Positions 47,864 to 56,308 of a stretch of DNA of 64,000 nt are shown here, in pieces. Within the stretch, counting starts at the first letter, position 1. Every line of letters starts with the position of its first letter. Position numbers and translations under genes: made by a program. The stretch spans positions 868,001 through 932,000 of the forward strand of contig NC_014762.1 in the NCBI RefSeq assembly GCF_000183725.1, given 5' to 3'. The notes beneath the pieces were generated by a model, which did no database searches, was not told where the DNA came from, and was given only the letters and a program-made list of their open reading frames with translations. The DNA comes from Sulfuricurvum kujiense DSM 16994 (GTDB lineage: Bacteria; Campylobacterota; Campylobacteria; Campylobacterales; Sulfurimonadaceae).

Positions 47864-48430
47864 ATGGCAACAATCGGTATGGGTGATATCAAAAAAGGTG
47901 TACGTTTGGAGATTACGGGTGTACCGTATAAAGTAGTAGAGTTCCAACACGTTAAACCGGGTAAAGGGGCGGCATTCGTCCGTTGTAAAGTAAAAAGTTT
48001 TCTTAACGGTAAAGTGATCGAGAAAACGATTCATGCCGGTGATAAATTCGAAGTACCGAATATGGCGCATAAAACGATGCAGTTTTTGTATGATGACGGC
48101 GAAATGCTTCAGTTTATGGACAATGAAAGCTATGAGCAACTCGGTTTGACGTACGATCAATGCGACGATGCGATGAAATGGATCAAAGACGGTACAAGCG
48201 TTCAAATGGTATTCCATAACGGCAATGCAATCAGCGTTGACGCTCCTGAAATTATGGAACTCAAAATCGTTGAAACGGCTCCAAATTTCAAGGGTGATAC
48301 TTCAAGTGCCTCTAAAAAACCGGCTACTCTTGAAACCGGTGCGGTAGTCCAGGTTCCTTACCATGTTTTGGAAGGGGATATTATCCGCGTCAACACCGTT
48401 GAGGGTGAATATATGGAGAAAGTGAAATAA
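47864..48430 (+). CDS. efp: Translation elongation factor P
   Basis: Ribosome-binding factor that rescues stalling at polyproline. The 188 residues contain three beta-barrel domains: KOW-like (1-65), the central OB (66-125) and the C-terminal OB (126-188). The modification loop reads [10 protein letters not shown] with Lys at about 35 as the site usually modified. AAGG precedes the ATG, and TAAAAT at 47825-47830 is a possible -10. A terminator follows. Confidence 0.96.
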   Translation: MATIGMGDIKKGVRLEITGVPYKVVEFQHVKPGKGAAFVRCKVKSFLNGKVIEKTIHAGDKFEVPNMAHKTMQFLYDDGEMLQFMDNESYEQLGLTYDQCDDAMKWIKDGTSVQMVFHNGNAISVDAPEIMELKIVETAPNFKGDTSSASKKPATLETGAVVQVPYHVLEGDIIRVNTVEGEYMEKVK

Positions 48431-48440
48431 TTCACTCTCC

Positions 48441-48469
48441 CCGCGGAAATTTTCCGCGGACCGCTTTTT
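48441..48469 (+). terminator. Terminator after efp
   Basis: CCGCGGAAA and TTTCCGCGG arms (48441-48459) form a strong stem, followed by ACCGCTTTTTC. It starts ten bases after the stop codon. Confidence 0.75.
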
Positions 48470-48521
48470 CTGCACTGTTTAATTACAATTTAAATTACAA
48501 TCATTTTTTATTTTCTCAGAG

Positions 48522-48550
48522 TACAATAACAGCAGCTATCGATAAAGGAG
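48522..48550 (+). promoter_or_regulatory. Promoter and ribosome site of the DJ-1 gene
   Basis: TACAAT at 48522-48527 and AAAGGAG at 48544-48550, five bases before the ATG at 48556. Confidence 0.45.
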
Positions 48551-48555
48551 AGCCA

Positions 48556-49122
48556 ATGTCTAGTATTTTAGTCCCTATTGCAGAGGGTTTTGAAGAGATT
48601 GAAGCTATTAGTATTATTGATGTATTGCGACGTGCGGGTATCAACGTCATTATAGGGACATTGACTCAGAATCTCCTGGTCAAAGGGGCTCACGGTATTA
48701 CAATCCAAGCAGATACCCCAATTAAAGGGATGCATGCGGACGAACTCGATATGATCGTTCTTCCGGGGGGGTGGGGAGGAACAAAAGCTCTTGCACACGA
48801 TACGGTTGTTCAGGAACTTCTCAAAGAGATGGATGCGGCAGGGAAAAATATCGGTGCCATCTGTGCCGCCCCTTTTGCATTACACGCCGCAGGAGTTTTG
48901 AAAGAGGGATATACCTGCTATCCCGGAATTGAAGAAGAAATTGATATCGCCGGATTTACCGGGGACGAATATGCCGTCGTCGAAAGTGGCAACGTCATGA
49001 CATCGCGCGGCCCGGGAACCGCTATTTGTTTTGCTCTCTCCATTGCAGAAAAATTTGTGGGATATGAGAGCGCCCAAAAATTACGAAAAGGACTTTTGGC
49101 AGATTATTGTGCATCACTTTAA
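48556..49122 (+). CDS. DJ-1/PfpI family protein
   Basis: 188-residue cytoplasmic protein of the DJ-1 superfamily, which includes glyoxalase III-like and chaperone activities. The nucleophile-elbow motif GAICAAPFAL puts the conserved cysteine at about 106, and the acidic partner is Glu16-like in AEGFEEIEA. The C-terminal SRGPGTAICFALSIAEK is typical. Its 3' end overlaps the start of the next ORF by 14 bases. Confidence 0.92.
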   Translation: MSSILVPIAEGFEEIEAISIIDVLRRAGINVIIGTLTQNLLVKGAHGITIQADTPIKGMHADELDMIVLPGGWGGTKALAHDTVVQELLKEMDAAGKNIGAICAAPFALHAAGVLKEGYTCYPGIEEEIDIAGFTGDEYAVVESGNVMTSRGPGTAICFALSIAEKFVGYESAQKLRKGLLADYCASL

Positions 49123-49861
49123 ACTTTTTTTAGCACTTTTTTCGATGACTGCTGCCGCGACGGCGGATATAAAACTTTCTGAAAAAGAAGCTTATTCACA
49201 AGAACAGGCTATCGAATACTGCCGTACCCTGGGACCCGGATATCGAGCGATGGAGATCGGTGAAATTTATGCTCTTGATACAGCGGTGCCGTTTGCTGAT
49301 AGATTCAGCTATTGGTCGAAGAATACGATCACTTCGGGTAATGCCGTCATCGGTACGGGAAGCGAAGGGGACGGCGGTGTTTTAGAGGAATTGGGATTCA
49401 GTTTCTATCCCAAAGAGCGCAATATAACCTTTTCGCCGAAATGGAAAAAGATTGCCGCCATCTGTACGAACGATCCGATCCTTCCGAAGCGGATACACCA
49501 TTACACAAAAACTTCCCAAGGGACGCTGGACGAAGATACGGGGCTTTTATGGCATGATCTGGATGCTACCGACAAAAAAGCCCGCTATACCTACGACCAA
49601 GCCAAAGAGATGTGCGAGAACCTATCGCTGTATGGACGGACATGGCGTTTGCCAAGCACTGAAGAGCTGTATGGGATAGTCGATTACGATTATGTTCGTC
49701 CGACATTGGATATGAAATTTTTTGGGCCCGTAATGCATCGTTATTACTGGAGTGCTGATACACTGAATGCGCAAGAAGCCTATGTCGTCGGTTTTAAGCT
49801 GGGTTCCGTTGCAACCGCACCGAAAAATGATGCAACGCATGCGCGGTGCGTATCTGAATAA
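49109..49861 (+). CDS. Secreted DUF1566 domain protein
   Basis: 250 residues from the GTG at 49109, which gives a good signal peptide (HHFKLFLALFSMTAAATA, cleavage near residue 19). An ATG at 49145 would leave only a very short leader. The mature part holds two DUF1566/FGE-like units, each with a CxxL...WRLP or similar pattern: AIEYCRTLGPGYRAMEIGEI near 30-50 and AKEMCENLSLYGRTWRLPSTEEL near 160-182. The last residues THARCVSE are typical of the family. It overlaps the DJ-1 gene by 14 bases. The function is not known. Confidence 0.7.
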   Translation: MHHFKLFLALFSMTAAATADIKLSEKEAYSQEQAIEYCRTLGPGYRAMEIGEIYALDTAVPFADRFSYWSKNTITSGNAVIGTGSEGDGGVLEELGFSFYPKERNITFSPKWKKIAAICTNDPILPKRIHHYTKTSQGTLDEDTGLLWHDLDATDKKARYTYDQAKEMCENLSLYGRTWRLPSTEELYGIVDYDYVRPTLDMKFFGPVMHRYYWSADTLNAQEAYVVGFKLGSVATAPKNDATHARCVSE

Positions 49862-49862
49862 T

Positions 49863-50192
49863 TCAACTACTTGTATTGAGAAATATTCCTGAAGCATTAG
49901 GATGGATCGCTGCCGAATTTGGCAACTCTTCGAGGGGGAAACGGCGTAGAATCTCATCTGTTTTTGTGTCGATGACCGCAACATAAAAAACATTGGATTC
50001 ATCATCGACCCTAAAACGTAACGTGGTGTTGAGTTGGCCGAGAGAATGGTTGAGATCTTCAATGAGTTTGATGTTTTCAGTCATATTGGATGGTTTGTCT
50101 GCTTTTTGTACTAGTGATAATGCCGGATTTATTTGCGATGTTAGCTGTGTATCAAATAACGATCCCAAACCATTAAATTTTATTGGATCCAT
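49863..50192 (-). CDS. flaG: FlaG family flagellar protein
   Basis: 109 residues from the ATG at 50192 (MDPIKFNG). The C-terminal FlaG domain is recognisable: LNTTLRFRVDDESNVFYVAVIDTKTDEILRRFPLEE, here given by its positions about 57-95. FlaG affects filament length and biofilm formation in some bacteria. An upstream in-frame extension to 50306 lacks family character. It is on its own, convergent with the DUF1566 gene and divergent from the histidine kinase, away from other flagellar structural genes. Confidence 0.8.
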   Translation of the reverse strand: MDPIKFNGLGSLFDTQLTSQINPALSLVQKADKPSNMTENIKLIEDLNHSLGQLNTTLRFRVDDESNVFYVAVIDTKTDEILRRFPLEELPNSAAIHPNASGIFLNTSS

Positions 50193-50282
50193 ATCATGTA
50201 TCGCCTGTATATTATAATAATTAGCAATATTATAGTAGTCTATCGTTAGAAAAAAACAGTGGATTGTTAGAAGAGTTGTTTT

Positions 50283-50307
50283 TATAATGCTTTCTTCACA
50301 ATACAAT
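50283..50307 (+). promoter_or_regulatory. Possible -10 boxes of the histidine kinase operon
   Basis: TATAAT at 50283-50288 and TACAAT at 50302-50307, in the divergent spacer between flaG and the kinase gene. GAAGAGAG lies before the kinase ATG. Confidence 0.35.
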
Positions 50308-50338
50308 CGGTGTATTTTATTTTTGGCGAAGAGAGCAG

Positions 50339-52270
50339 ATGCGTATAGTTACAGTTTTATTATTTTTCTGCACGCTTCTTTTTTCAGAAAACTACATCGA
50401 TGTGTCAGACCCTAAGAGTTACGTTCTGCACGAACACTATCTTTATTTGGAAGATAAAAGCGGGAATTTGACGTATGAAGAGATTCTTACAAAGGATGTT
50501 CAAAAAAGATTTCACCCGCTCAATGGCCGTTCTGCCGGATTCGGATTGACAAAATCCGATTTTTGGATCAAAGTTTCCCTGCAAAATCCGCACAATTTTC
50601 CGATTAGCCGGCTGTTAAAATTTGACTATCCCCTTTTAGACAGAGTGACTTTTTACCAGAATAATCCCGATGGAACCTACAGTATGAAAATCAGCGGGGA
50701 TTCCATCGCCGTTGCTCTGCATGAAAAAAAAGACGAGAATATTATATTTCCGGTTGTTATGAAGCCGCACAGCAAGGAGGTGCTCTATTTTCATGTCCAC
50801 TCGATGAGTTCGATGGATTTACAGCTTTATCTAATGGATAATGAACAGTATTATGCTTCGCAGATAACTAAAACAGCCCTTTTAGGGATTTTTTACGGCG
50901 GTGCGAGCATCATGATTTTGTATAATTTTTTCCTTTTTCTCTCCATCCGCGAAGAGAGCTATTTTTATTACGTCATTTTTCAGATTGTCAACATTTTGAC
51001 CCTATTGGCACTGAGCGGCGTCGCTTTACGCTATTTATGGCCCTCTTACCCTGAAATCAACAATAGCATTATCCCGTTTTTGCTCGTATTATCCCATGTG
51101 CTTGCCATTAAATTTACTCGCGCCTATTTGGATACAAAAACATTGCTGCCGAAACAGGATAAAGTACTGCTGGGAATTTTGATTTTTGCGATAGTCATTC
51201 TTCTCCTGACGGCTGTACTAGATTATCACCGCGGGATTATTTTATCGGTCGTTGTCCTGTTTACGACGGCCGTGAGCCTGACGACGGTCGGATTGATAGC
51301 CTATTTTCGCTATAAAGTCAGAGCTTCAAAATTTTACATGATCGCATGGATATTTATATTTATTGGTATAACATTGACAGGGATGAAAAATATCGGTCTT
51401 ATGCCGATCAATTTCTTTACGATCTGGGGAACGCAGATAGGTGTTTTTTTTGAACTGCTGCTCCTCTCGTTCGGTTTGGCGGATCGAATTAACGTCATAC
51501 GTTCGGAGAAAGAGCGATTTCAGGATGAGGCGGCACAAAAGGCTAAAGTTTTAACCGACATATTGAGAAAATCAAAAGACGAGCTTGCTCAAGAGGTCAA
51601 AGATCGGACGTTCGAACTTTATATGGCCAATCTCGAACTTCGTAAAAGTATAACGGCGAAAGAGGCTCTTTTCAAAGAGGTGCATCATCGGGTAAAAAAC
51701 AATTTGCAGGTGATCATTTCGATGATGTGGCTTCAACGGAAACGGACGGATAATGAAGCGGTGCATACGCTGATCGATGACAGTACGGCAAGGCTGCAAA
51801 GTATGGCCATGATCCATGAGATGCTCTACCAAAGCAATGATATTGCGATGGTTAAGCTGGATGAATATCTGCAATCGTTAGTTGATCTTTGTCGGCGAAA
51901 TACGCTGGGGGAAAGCGTTCAGATTATATCGGCGTTGCAGCCGCTGGAGATCACTATGGATACGGCCGTTACGATGGGATTGATCTGTAATGAAGTTTTA
52001 AGCAATGTGTTTAAACATGCGTTTAGAACCCATGAAACCGGAAACAGGCTGTTGGTACGATGCGAACAGTACGGCAATCATATCCGTTTTCGGATTAAAG
52101 ACAACGGGATCGGATTTGAAGGATTTTCACAGAATAAGAAATGTATCGGTATTATGCTGGTACATTCATTGGCGGAAAAATTGCCGGATGCGAAAATCGT
52201 TTATAAAAAATGGTGCGGTACCTATTTTAGTTTGGAGTTTCTGAATGAATCTTACATTTCTGATCGTTGA
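50339..52270 (+). CDS. 7TM-DISM sensor histidine kinase (HisKA_2 type)
   Basis: 643 residues. Signal peptide (1-18), then an extracellular 7TMR-DISMED2 carbohydrate-binding-like domain (about 20-165), seven membrane helices (about 180-395), a short coiled coil, and a HisKA_2 phosphoacceptor domain with His449/His450 in KEVHHRVKNNLQV. An HATPase_c domain follows, with the N box GLICNEVLSNVFKHAF near 545 and RIKDNGIGF near 595. It overlaps the response regulator gene by 26 bases, so the two are coupled. The stimulus is unknown. Confidence 0.9.
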   Translation: MRIVTVLLFFCTLLFSENYIDVSDPKSYVLHEHYLYLEDKSGNLTYEEILTKDVQKRFHPLNGRSAGFGLTKSDFWIKVSLQNPHNFPISRLLKFDYPLLDRVTFYQNNPDGTYSMKISGDSIAVALHEKKDENIIFPVVMKPHSKEVLYFHVHSMSSMDLQLYLMDNEQYYASQITKTALLGIFYGGASIMILYNFFLFLSIREESYFYYVIFQIVNILTLLALSGVALRYLWPSYPEINNSIIPFLLVLSHVLAIKFTRAYLDTKTLLPKQDKVLLGILIFAIVILLLTAVLDYHRGIILSVVVLFTTAVSLTTVGLIAYFRYKVRASKFYMIAWIFIFIGITLTGMKNIGLMPINFFTIWGTQIGVFFELLLLSFGLADRINVIRSEKERFQDEAAQKAKVLTDILRKSKDELAQEVKDRTFELYMANLELRKSITAKEALFKEVHHRVKNNLQVIISMMWLQRKRTDNEAVHTLIDDSTARLQSMAMIHEMLYQSNDIAMVKLDEYLQSLVDLCRRNTLGESVQIISALQPLEITMDTAVTMGLICNEVLSNVFKHAFRTHETGNRLLVRCEQYGNHIRFRIKDNGIGFEGFSQNKKCIGIMLVHSLAEKLPDAKIVYKKWCGTYFSLEFLNESYISDR

Positions 52271-52922
52271 AGATGAGCCGATAACTTCCCGATTTATTCG
52301 TGAGATTATTGAGGATCAGGGTTTTGAGGTCGCCGGAACGGCTAAAAGTGCCGACGAGGCACGGAGCCTTTTGGCTCGGCACCGTATCGATATTGTCATT
52401 ATGGATATTAATATCCAAGGCTCAACCGACGGAATACAATTGGTACGGGGTTTAAGCGAATACAATCTGGCTGTTATCTATATCAGTGCGTATAGCGATC
52501 CTCAGACGCTTCAAGAGGCGGCGGGAACCCATCCGTACGGATTTGTAGTGAAGCCGTTTCGGGAGACCGATCTTATTGCCGTATTGCTGATGGTCGTTTC
52601 GAGGGTGAGAAAAGAGCGGGAGGGGATCGACAAATCACAACGGCAAGAACAGTTTTCGGAGTGCCGGCTGGATGAGGAGGCGTGCCGATTGTATTGGAGG
52701 TCCCAAATCATCGAATTGAGTAAAAATGAGACCGGCGCACTCAAGCTGTTTTTGAATAAACCCGATTCGCCGATTACGATGGAGGAGCTGCGTCATGCCG
52801 TATGGGGGGATAAGAGTATCGGTGATTCCGCTATACGTGAACTAATCAACCGGTTACGAAACAAAGCGGAAATATTATCGATCGAGAATATTTACGGTAC
52901 GGGGTATATCCTTAGAAGATAA
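52245..52922 (+). CDS. OmpR-type response regulator
   Basis: 225 residues. Receiver domain 1-120 with the acidic pocket EDE at 9-11, phosphoacceptor Asp54, Ser81 and Lys103. The winged-helix DNA-binding domain is at about 140-225, with IELSKNETGALKLF, the recognition region SIGDSAIRELINRLRNK, and the hairpin YGTGYILRR at the end. It is coupled to the preceding kinase. Pairing an OmpR-type regulator with a HisKA_2 kinase is less common than the HisKA_1 pairing. Confidence 0.9.
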   Translation: MNLTFLIVEDEPITSRFIREIIEDQGFEVAGTAKSADEARSLLARHRIDIVIMDINIQGSTDGIQLVRGLSEYNLAVIYISAYSDPQTLQEAAGTHPYGFVVKPFRETDLIAVLLMVVSRVRKEREGIDKSQRQEQFSECRLDEEACRLYWRSQIIELSKNETGALKLFLNKPDSPITMEELRHAVWGDKSIGDSAIRELINRLRNKAEILSIENIYGTGYILRR

Positions 52923-52937
52923 CGTAGTCGGTCGATT

Positions 52938-53192
52938 TCATCGATTTAGAATTTTTTCGGCTATTTTATTGACCGCTTTCGCAAAATCCAAAAAAAGTTT
53001 TTCGTCTAGTTCGAGAGTTCGCTCCTCATGATTTATCCATTGTGCCTGAATGTTGTATTCATATTCGTTTGTCGAATGGTTAAATCGGCCGTAAATATCC
53101 AAAATCCGATTCGGGTGGCTGGGATTGGATAAATCTATGGAGATGAAATCGTTTGTATATTCATATTCGCTGTCAAGATTGGTAATGACCAT
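52938..53192 (-). CDS. Small protein of unknown function
   Basis: 84 residues, acidic and aromatic-rich (EYEYTNDF, YEYNIQAQW), with a C-terminal helix DEKLFLDFAKAVNKIAEKIL. No family is recognised, and there is no signal or membrane segment. An AAGGC run lies just before the ATG. It is convergent with the response regulator, with a 15-base gap. Confidence 0.6.
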   Translation of the reverse strand: MVITNLDSEYEYTNDFISIDLSNPSHPNRILDIYGRFNHSTNEYEYNIQAQWINHEERTLELDEKLFLDFAKAVNKIAEKILNR

Positions 53193-53364
53193 TATTAAGC
53201 CTTTTAACTAAATGTATTCTGTTAAGAGTAGTTATTTTATGTAGTATTATTATAGGGGATGATCTTCTAACATTCTATTTCAATTTTCTAACGTTTAGAA
53301 AAAAATCAGATCAATGCAATCTCCGGTCGCTATAATTTCGAAAAAATTACGGCAAAGGTGTTTA

Positions 53365-54120
53365 GTGCGCAATTTTCTTATTTTCCCCCTCTTTCTTTCG
53401 ACATCGTTGTCTGCGCTCGTGAGTATCGCACCGGTAGATATCGGCTCAAAGCCCGGGCTGAGCGGAAATGTATCGGGATCGCTCAGTTCTAAAAGCGGTA
53501 ACACGCAAAAAGATGAGTATTCTCTCGGGATACGCTTGCAATACGATCAGGGGAATGATTACCTGACCTGGGGGACTTTTACGTATGATTACGGCAAATC
53601 CAACGGGACAAAAAATGAAGATAAAATTTATGCTCATGTACGCTATATCCATGCATTGAATCAAAACGGCGATTGGACATGGGAACTCTTTCTCCAATCC
53701 GAACAGGATAAATTTAAAGATATCAACGAACGCTCTCTCGGCGGTGCGGGGGTGCGCTGGCGTTTTATGAACTCGGAGGAGTGGGGCAGGGGGTATATCG
53801 GTATGGGAGGATTAGCCGAAAAAATCGAGTATACCCATACCGAGTTCAATCCGAATGAACAGAACAGTCGTTTAAACAGCTATATTGCGTATACCAAAGG
53901 GTTTTTGATCGGATCGAAAGTGAGCTATATCGGGTATTTTCAGCCGAAATTCAATGAAACATCCGATTATGTTTCGTCGCAAAGTGCGGAATTGATTCTG
54001 CCGATCGTCGGACAGCTCAATCTGAGCCTGAGTGCGAAATATCTGTATGACAGCCGTCCCGCCGTCGGTGTCGATAAGAGAGATACCGCCTATATGACGA
54101 GTCTGTTTTGGCAGTTTTAG
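53365..54120 (+). CDS. DUF481-like outer-membrane beta-barrel protein
   Basis: 251 residues from the GTG at 53365, which directly precedes a good signal peptide (RNFLIFPLFLSTSLSALVS) and has AAAGG seven bases upstream. An ATG at 53314 would add 17 unlikely residues. The mature protein has alternating beta strands (YSLGIRLQYDQGNDYLTW, FTYDYGKSNG, HVRYIHALN, WELFLQSEQ) and ends with an aromatic, SLFWQF, as outer-membrane barrels do. The pattern resembles DUF481 (YdiY-like). Role unknown. Confidence 0.78.
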   Translation: MRNFLIFPLFLSTSLSALVSIAPVDIGSKPGLSGNVSGSLSSKSGNTQKDEYSLGIRLQYDQGNDYLTWGTFTYDYGKSNGTKNEDKIYAHVRYIHALNQNGDWTWELFLQSEQDKFKDINERSLGGAGVRWRFMNSEEWGRGYIGMGGLAEKIEYTHTEFNPNEQNSRLNSYIAYTKGFLIGSKVSYIGYFQPKFNETSDYVSSQSAELILPIVGQLNLSLSAKYLYDSRPAVGVDKRDTAYMTSLFWQF

Positions 54121-54130
54121 GACGCTACTT

Positions 54131-54577
54131 ATGAAAATCCTTGTCGATGCCGATGCTTTTCCGAATGCCCTCAAAGAGATACTGCTTCGAGCGGTTTTGA
54201 AACGGGAGATCACCACCATTTTTATCGCCAATAAGCGTATCGGTATCCCCGATGCTCACCATGTCTCGATGGAGGTGGTGGCACAGAGGCCCGATGAAGC
54301 CGACCACCGCATCGCCGAGCTGTGCGAAGCGGGAGATTTGGTCATAACCGCCGATATCCCTCTGGCGGATCGGATCGTCACGAAAGGGGGAGTCGGACTC
54401 GATCCTCGAGGGACGGTTTATGATGAAAACAACATCAAACATCTCCTCGCGATGCGCAATCTGATGGAAGAGCTGCGCAATAACGGAGAGATCACAGGCG
54501 GCCCCTCGACAATCGGTGAAAAAACGGTGCGGGCGTTTGCGGACGGGTTGAATAACGTCCTCTCAAAACGGCGTTAG
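54131..54577 (+). CDS. YaiI/YqxD family protein (DUF188)
   Basis: 148-residue cytoplasmic protein of the UPF0178 family, with a PIN-like fold and unknown activity. Conserved acidic and basic residues are visible: LVDADAFP near 5-12, DLVITADIPLADRIV near 69-83, and RGTVYDENNI near 94-103. The start lies ten bases after the DUF481-like gene. It is convergent with the thioesterase, overlapping its end by four bases. Confidence 0.88.
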   Translation: MKILVDADAFPNALKEILLRAVLKREITTIFIANKRIGIPDAHHVSMEVVAQRPDEADHRIAELCEAGDLVITADIPLADRIVTKGGVGLDPRGTVYDENNIKHLLAMRNLMEELRNNGEITGGPSTIGEKTVRAFADGLNNVLSKRR

Positions 54578-54960
54578 TCTTTTGTCTCTTCTAATACGGC
54601 ATACGTTCCCGTTGCGAAGGCGACGAGGTTATCGGCATCATACAGTTCGATTTTGACAAACGACGTCTTTTTTCCCTGACGGATGACGTTTCCGAGAGCA
54701 CGGAGATGTTTTCCCGATGCCGGTTTTAGATAATTGATTTTGATCTCCATCGTTACTGATGTAAAACCCTCGCCGAGATTGGAAACGGCGGCGTACCATC
54801 CCGTGTTATCCATCAGCGTTGAGATCACCCCTCCGTGGATAAATCCCAAATGTTGAAGGTGATAGGGCATGGTCGAGAGTTCAACTTCGGCACTCCCTTG
54901 TTCATAGCGGATCAGTTTACCGCCGATATGTTCTAAAAACGGAAACTTGATATTATGCAC
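54574..54960 (-). CDS. PaaI-family thioesterase
   Basis: Hotdog-fold acyl-CoA thioesterase of 128 residues. The HGG motif is present in LGFIHGGVISTLMDNT (about 43-58), followed by TVTMEIKINYLKP-type strands. I chose the GTG at 54960, which overlaps the last eight bases of the aminotransferase gene and has GGGAGAG upstream; the frame is open another 159 bases, but that would lie inside the aminotransferase. The substrate is unknown. Confidence 0.85.
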   Translation of the reverse strand: MHNIKFPFLEHIGGKLIRYEQGSAEVELSTMPYHLQHLGFIHGGVISTLMDNTGWYAAVSNLGEGFTSVTMEIKINYLKPASGKHLRALGNVIRQGKKTSFVKIELYDADNLVAFATGTYAVLEETKD

Positions 54961-56092
54961 CGTTTCTCTCCCTGTGATCTTTATAGGATTTATAGGTTTG
55001 TGCGATGATTTCGATTCCCCGACGCATCTCTTCGGATGTTGCATTGCTGAAATTAAAACGGGCTTCGGCACTGAGGGGAGCGCCGGAATAAAATTCCCCT
55101 CCCGGTACGAATACCGCACCGTTTTTTAAACACCGCATCGCTAACTCTTTGGCATCGATTTCATCGGGAAAAGTACCGTAGATAAACATCCCCCCTTTCG
55201 GTTTTATAAAGCAAAAATCGCTTAACTGTGAGGTAAGTTCGTCGGCCAGCGCATCGCATTTGCGTTTGTAGGCGGCACGAATTTTACGCAAGTGTTTTCC
55301 GAAAAAACCGCTTTCCCAAAAACGATCGGCTAAAAGCTGAGATAGTGTCGACGTATGCAGGTCGGAACGCTCTTTAAGCGCCAAAATCGGTTGGAGCAGT
55401 TTTGTATCCCCTCTGATCCATCCCAAACGAAGCCCCGGTGCGAGTGTTTTGGAAAACGACCCGACATGAAGGGTATTGTGCGGAGCGTACAGGGACAGCG
55501 GAGCACGGCGCTCCTCAAAAAACAGTTCCATATAGGCTCCATCCTCTACAATAATTCCGTCGTTTTCGACCGAGATTCGAGCGAGCTCTTGTCGAACCGC
55601 ATCGGTATAGCTGATTCCGGTAGGATTTTGAAAATCGCACATCAGATAGGCACGTTTGGTTTGTTTGTATTTCTCTTCAAAAGCATCCATATCCAGACCG
55701 GTAGGATTTAAAGTTACGGGATGCAGCGGACATCCGTTGGCGCTGAATGCGTTCAAAGCCCCCAAATAGGCCGGAGCTTCGACAACGGTTCCGGCCGTAA
55801 AATAGATGCGGCTGATCAAATCGAGTGCCTGCTGCGCACCGGTCGTGATAAGAATGTTTTCGCTTTTCGTTTCCAATCCCATCGCGCTATAGTAGGACGC
55901 CAGTTTTTCACGGAGTGACGGTATGCCGGAACTAATCGAATATTGCAGTGCTCCTGGGGTGGCGAAAACTTCTTGCGAAGCCTTTTGCATCTCCTCAATC
56001 GGAAAGAGACTCTCATCCGGCAACCCTCCGGCAAACGATACCGTATCGCTGCCGATAACTTCTAAAATTTCTCGAATAAACGATCGTTTCAC
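54953..56092 (-). CDS. PLP-dependent aminotransferase (class I/II)
   Basis: 379-residue fold-type I aminotransferase, close to the LysN/2-aminoadipate and MocR-like branch. The start VSFAGGLPDESLFP is typical of that group. The PLP lysine is in GSFSKTLAPGLRLGW at about 223-237, with Asp and Tyr of the cofactor site in MCDFQNPTG near 150 and YLGAL near 105. GTG start with GGAGAT upstream, and a TACAAT box (ATTGTA at 56113-56118, minus strand). The thioesterase overlaps its end. The amino-acid substrate cannot be told. Confidence 0.88.
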   Translation of the reverse strand: MKRSFIREILEVIGSDTVSFAGGLPDESLFPIEEMQKASQEVFATPGALQYSISSGIPSLREKLASYYSAMGLETKSENILITTGAQQALDLISRIYFTAGTVVEAPAYLGALNAFSANGCPLHPVTLNPTGLDMDAFEEKYKQTKRAYLMCDFQNPTGISYTDAVRQELARISVENDGIIVEDGAYMELFFEERRAPLSLYAPHNTLHVGSFSKTLAPGLRLGWIRGDTKLLQPILALKERSDLHTSTLSQLLADRFWESGFFGKHLRKIRAAYKRKCDALADELTSQLSDFCFIKPKGGMFIYGTFPDEIDAKELAMRCLKNGAVFVPGGEFYSGAPLSAEARFNFSNATSEEMRRGIEIIAQTYKSYKDHRERNGA

Positions 56093-56213
56093 GGGATCTC
56101 CTTTTTTATGACATTGTAAAAAAAATAATTTTTTTATTCTTTATCCAAATACACACTAAAATTATCCAAAATCATCAATATATTTATTCAATTGTGCTAA
56201 TATGGCTTATATC

Positions 56214-56297
56214 TTCCGCATTGATGCGGAAAGCTTTAGGGGGTTGCAAGGGACAAACCTGTCCCTGCCATCCCGAGCGGCTTTGCCGGTCGGGATG
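56214..56297 (+). repeat. Three consecutive hairpins upstream of the AraC gene
   Basis: Three perfect or near-perfect stem-loops lie in 84 bases: TTCCGCAT/ATGCGGAA (56214-56231), AGGGACA/TGTCCCT (56249-56266) and CATCCCGAgCGGC/GCCGgTCGGGATG (56269-56297). The element is much G+C-richer than the A+T-rich spacer before it and ends 11 bases before the AraC ATG. It looks like a mobile palindromic element (REP/MITE-like) or a structured leader; other genome copies would decide. Confidence 0.7.
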
Positions 56298-56308
56298 TAT
56301 AAAATAAA

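Noticed and set aside
54961-55119. N-terminal extension of the PaaI-type thioesterase
   Set aside because: The extension lies wholly inside the aminotransferase gene on the same strand and has no family character.
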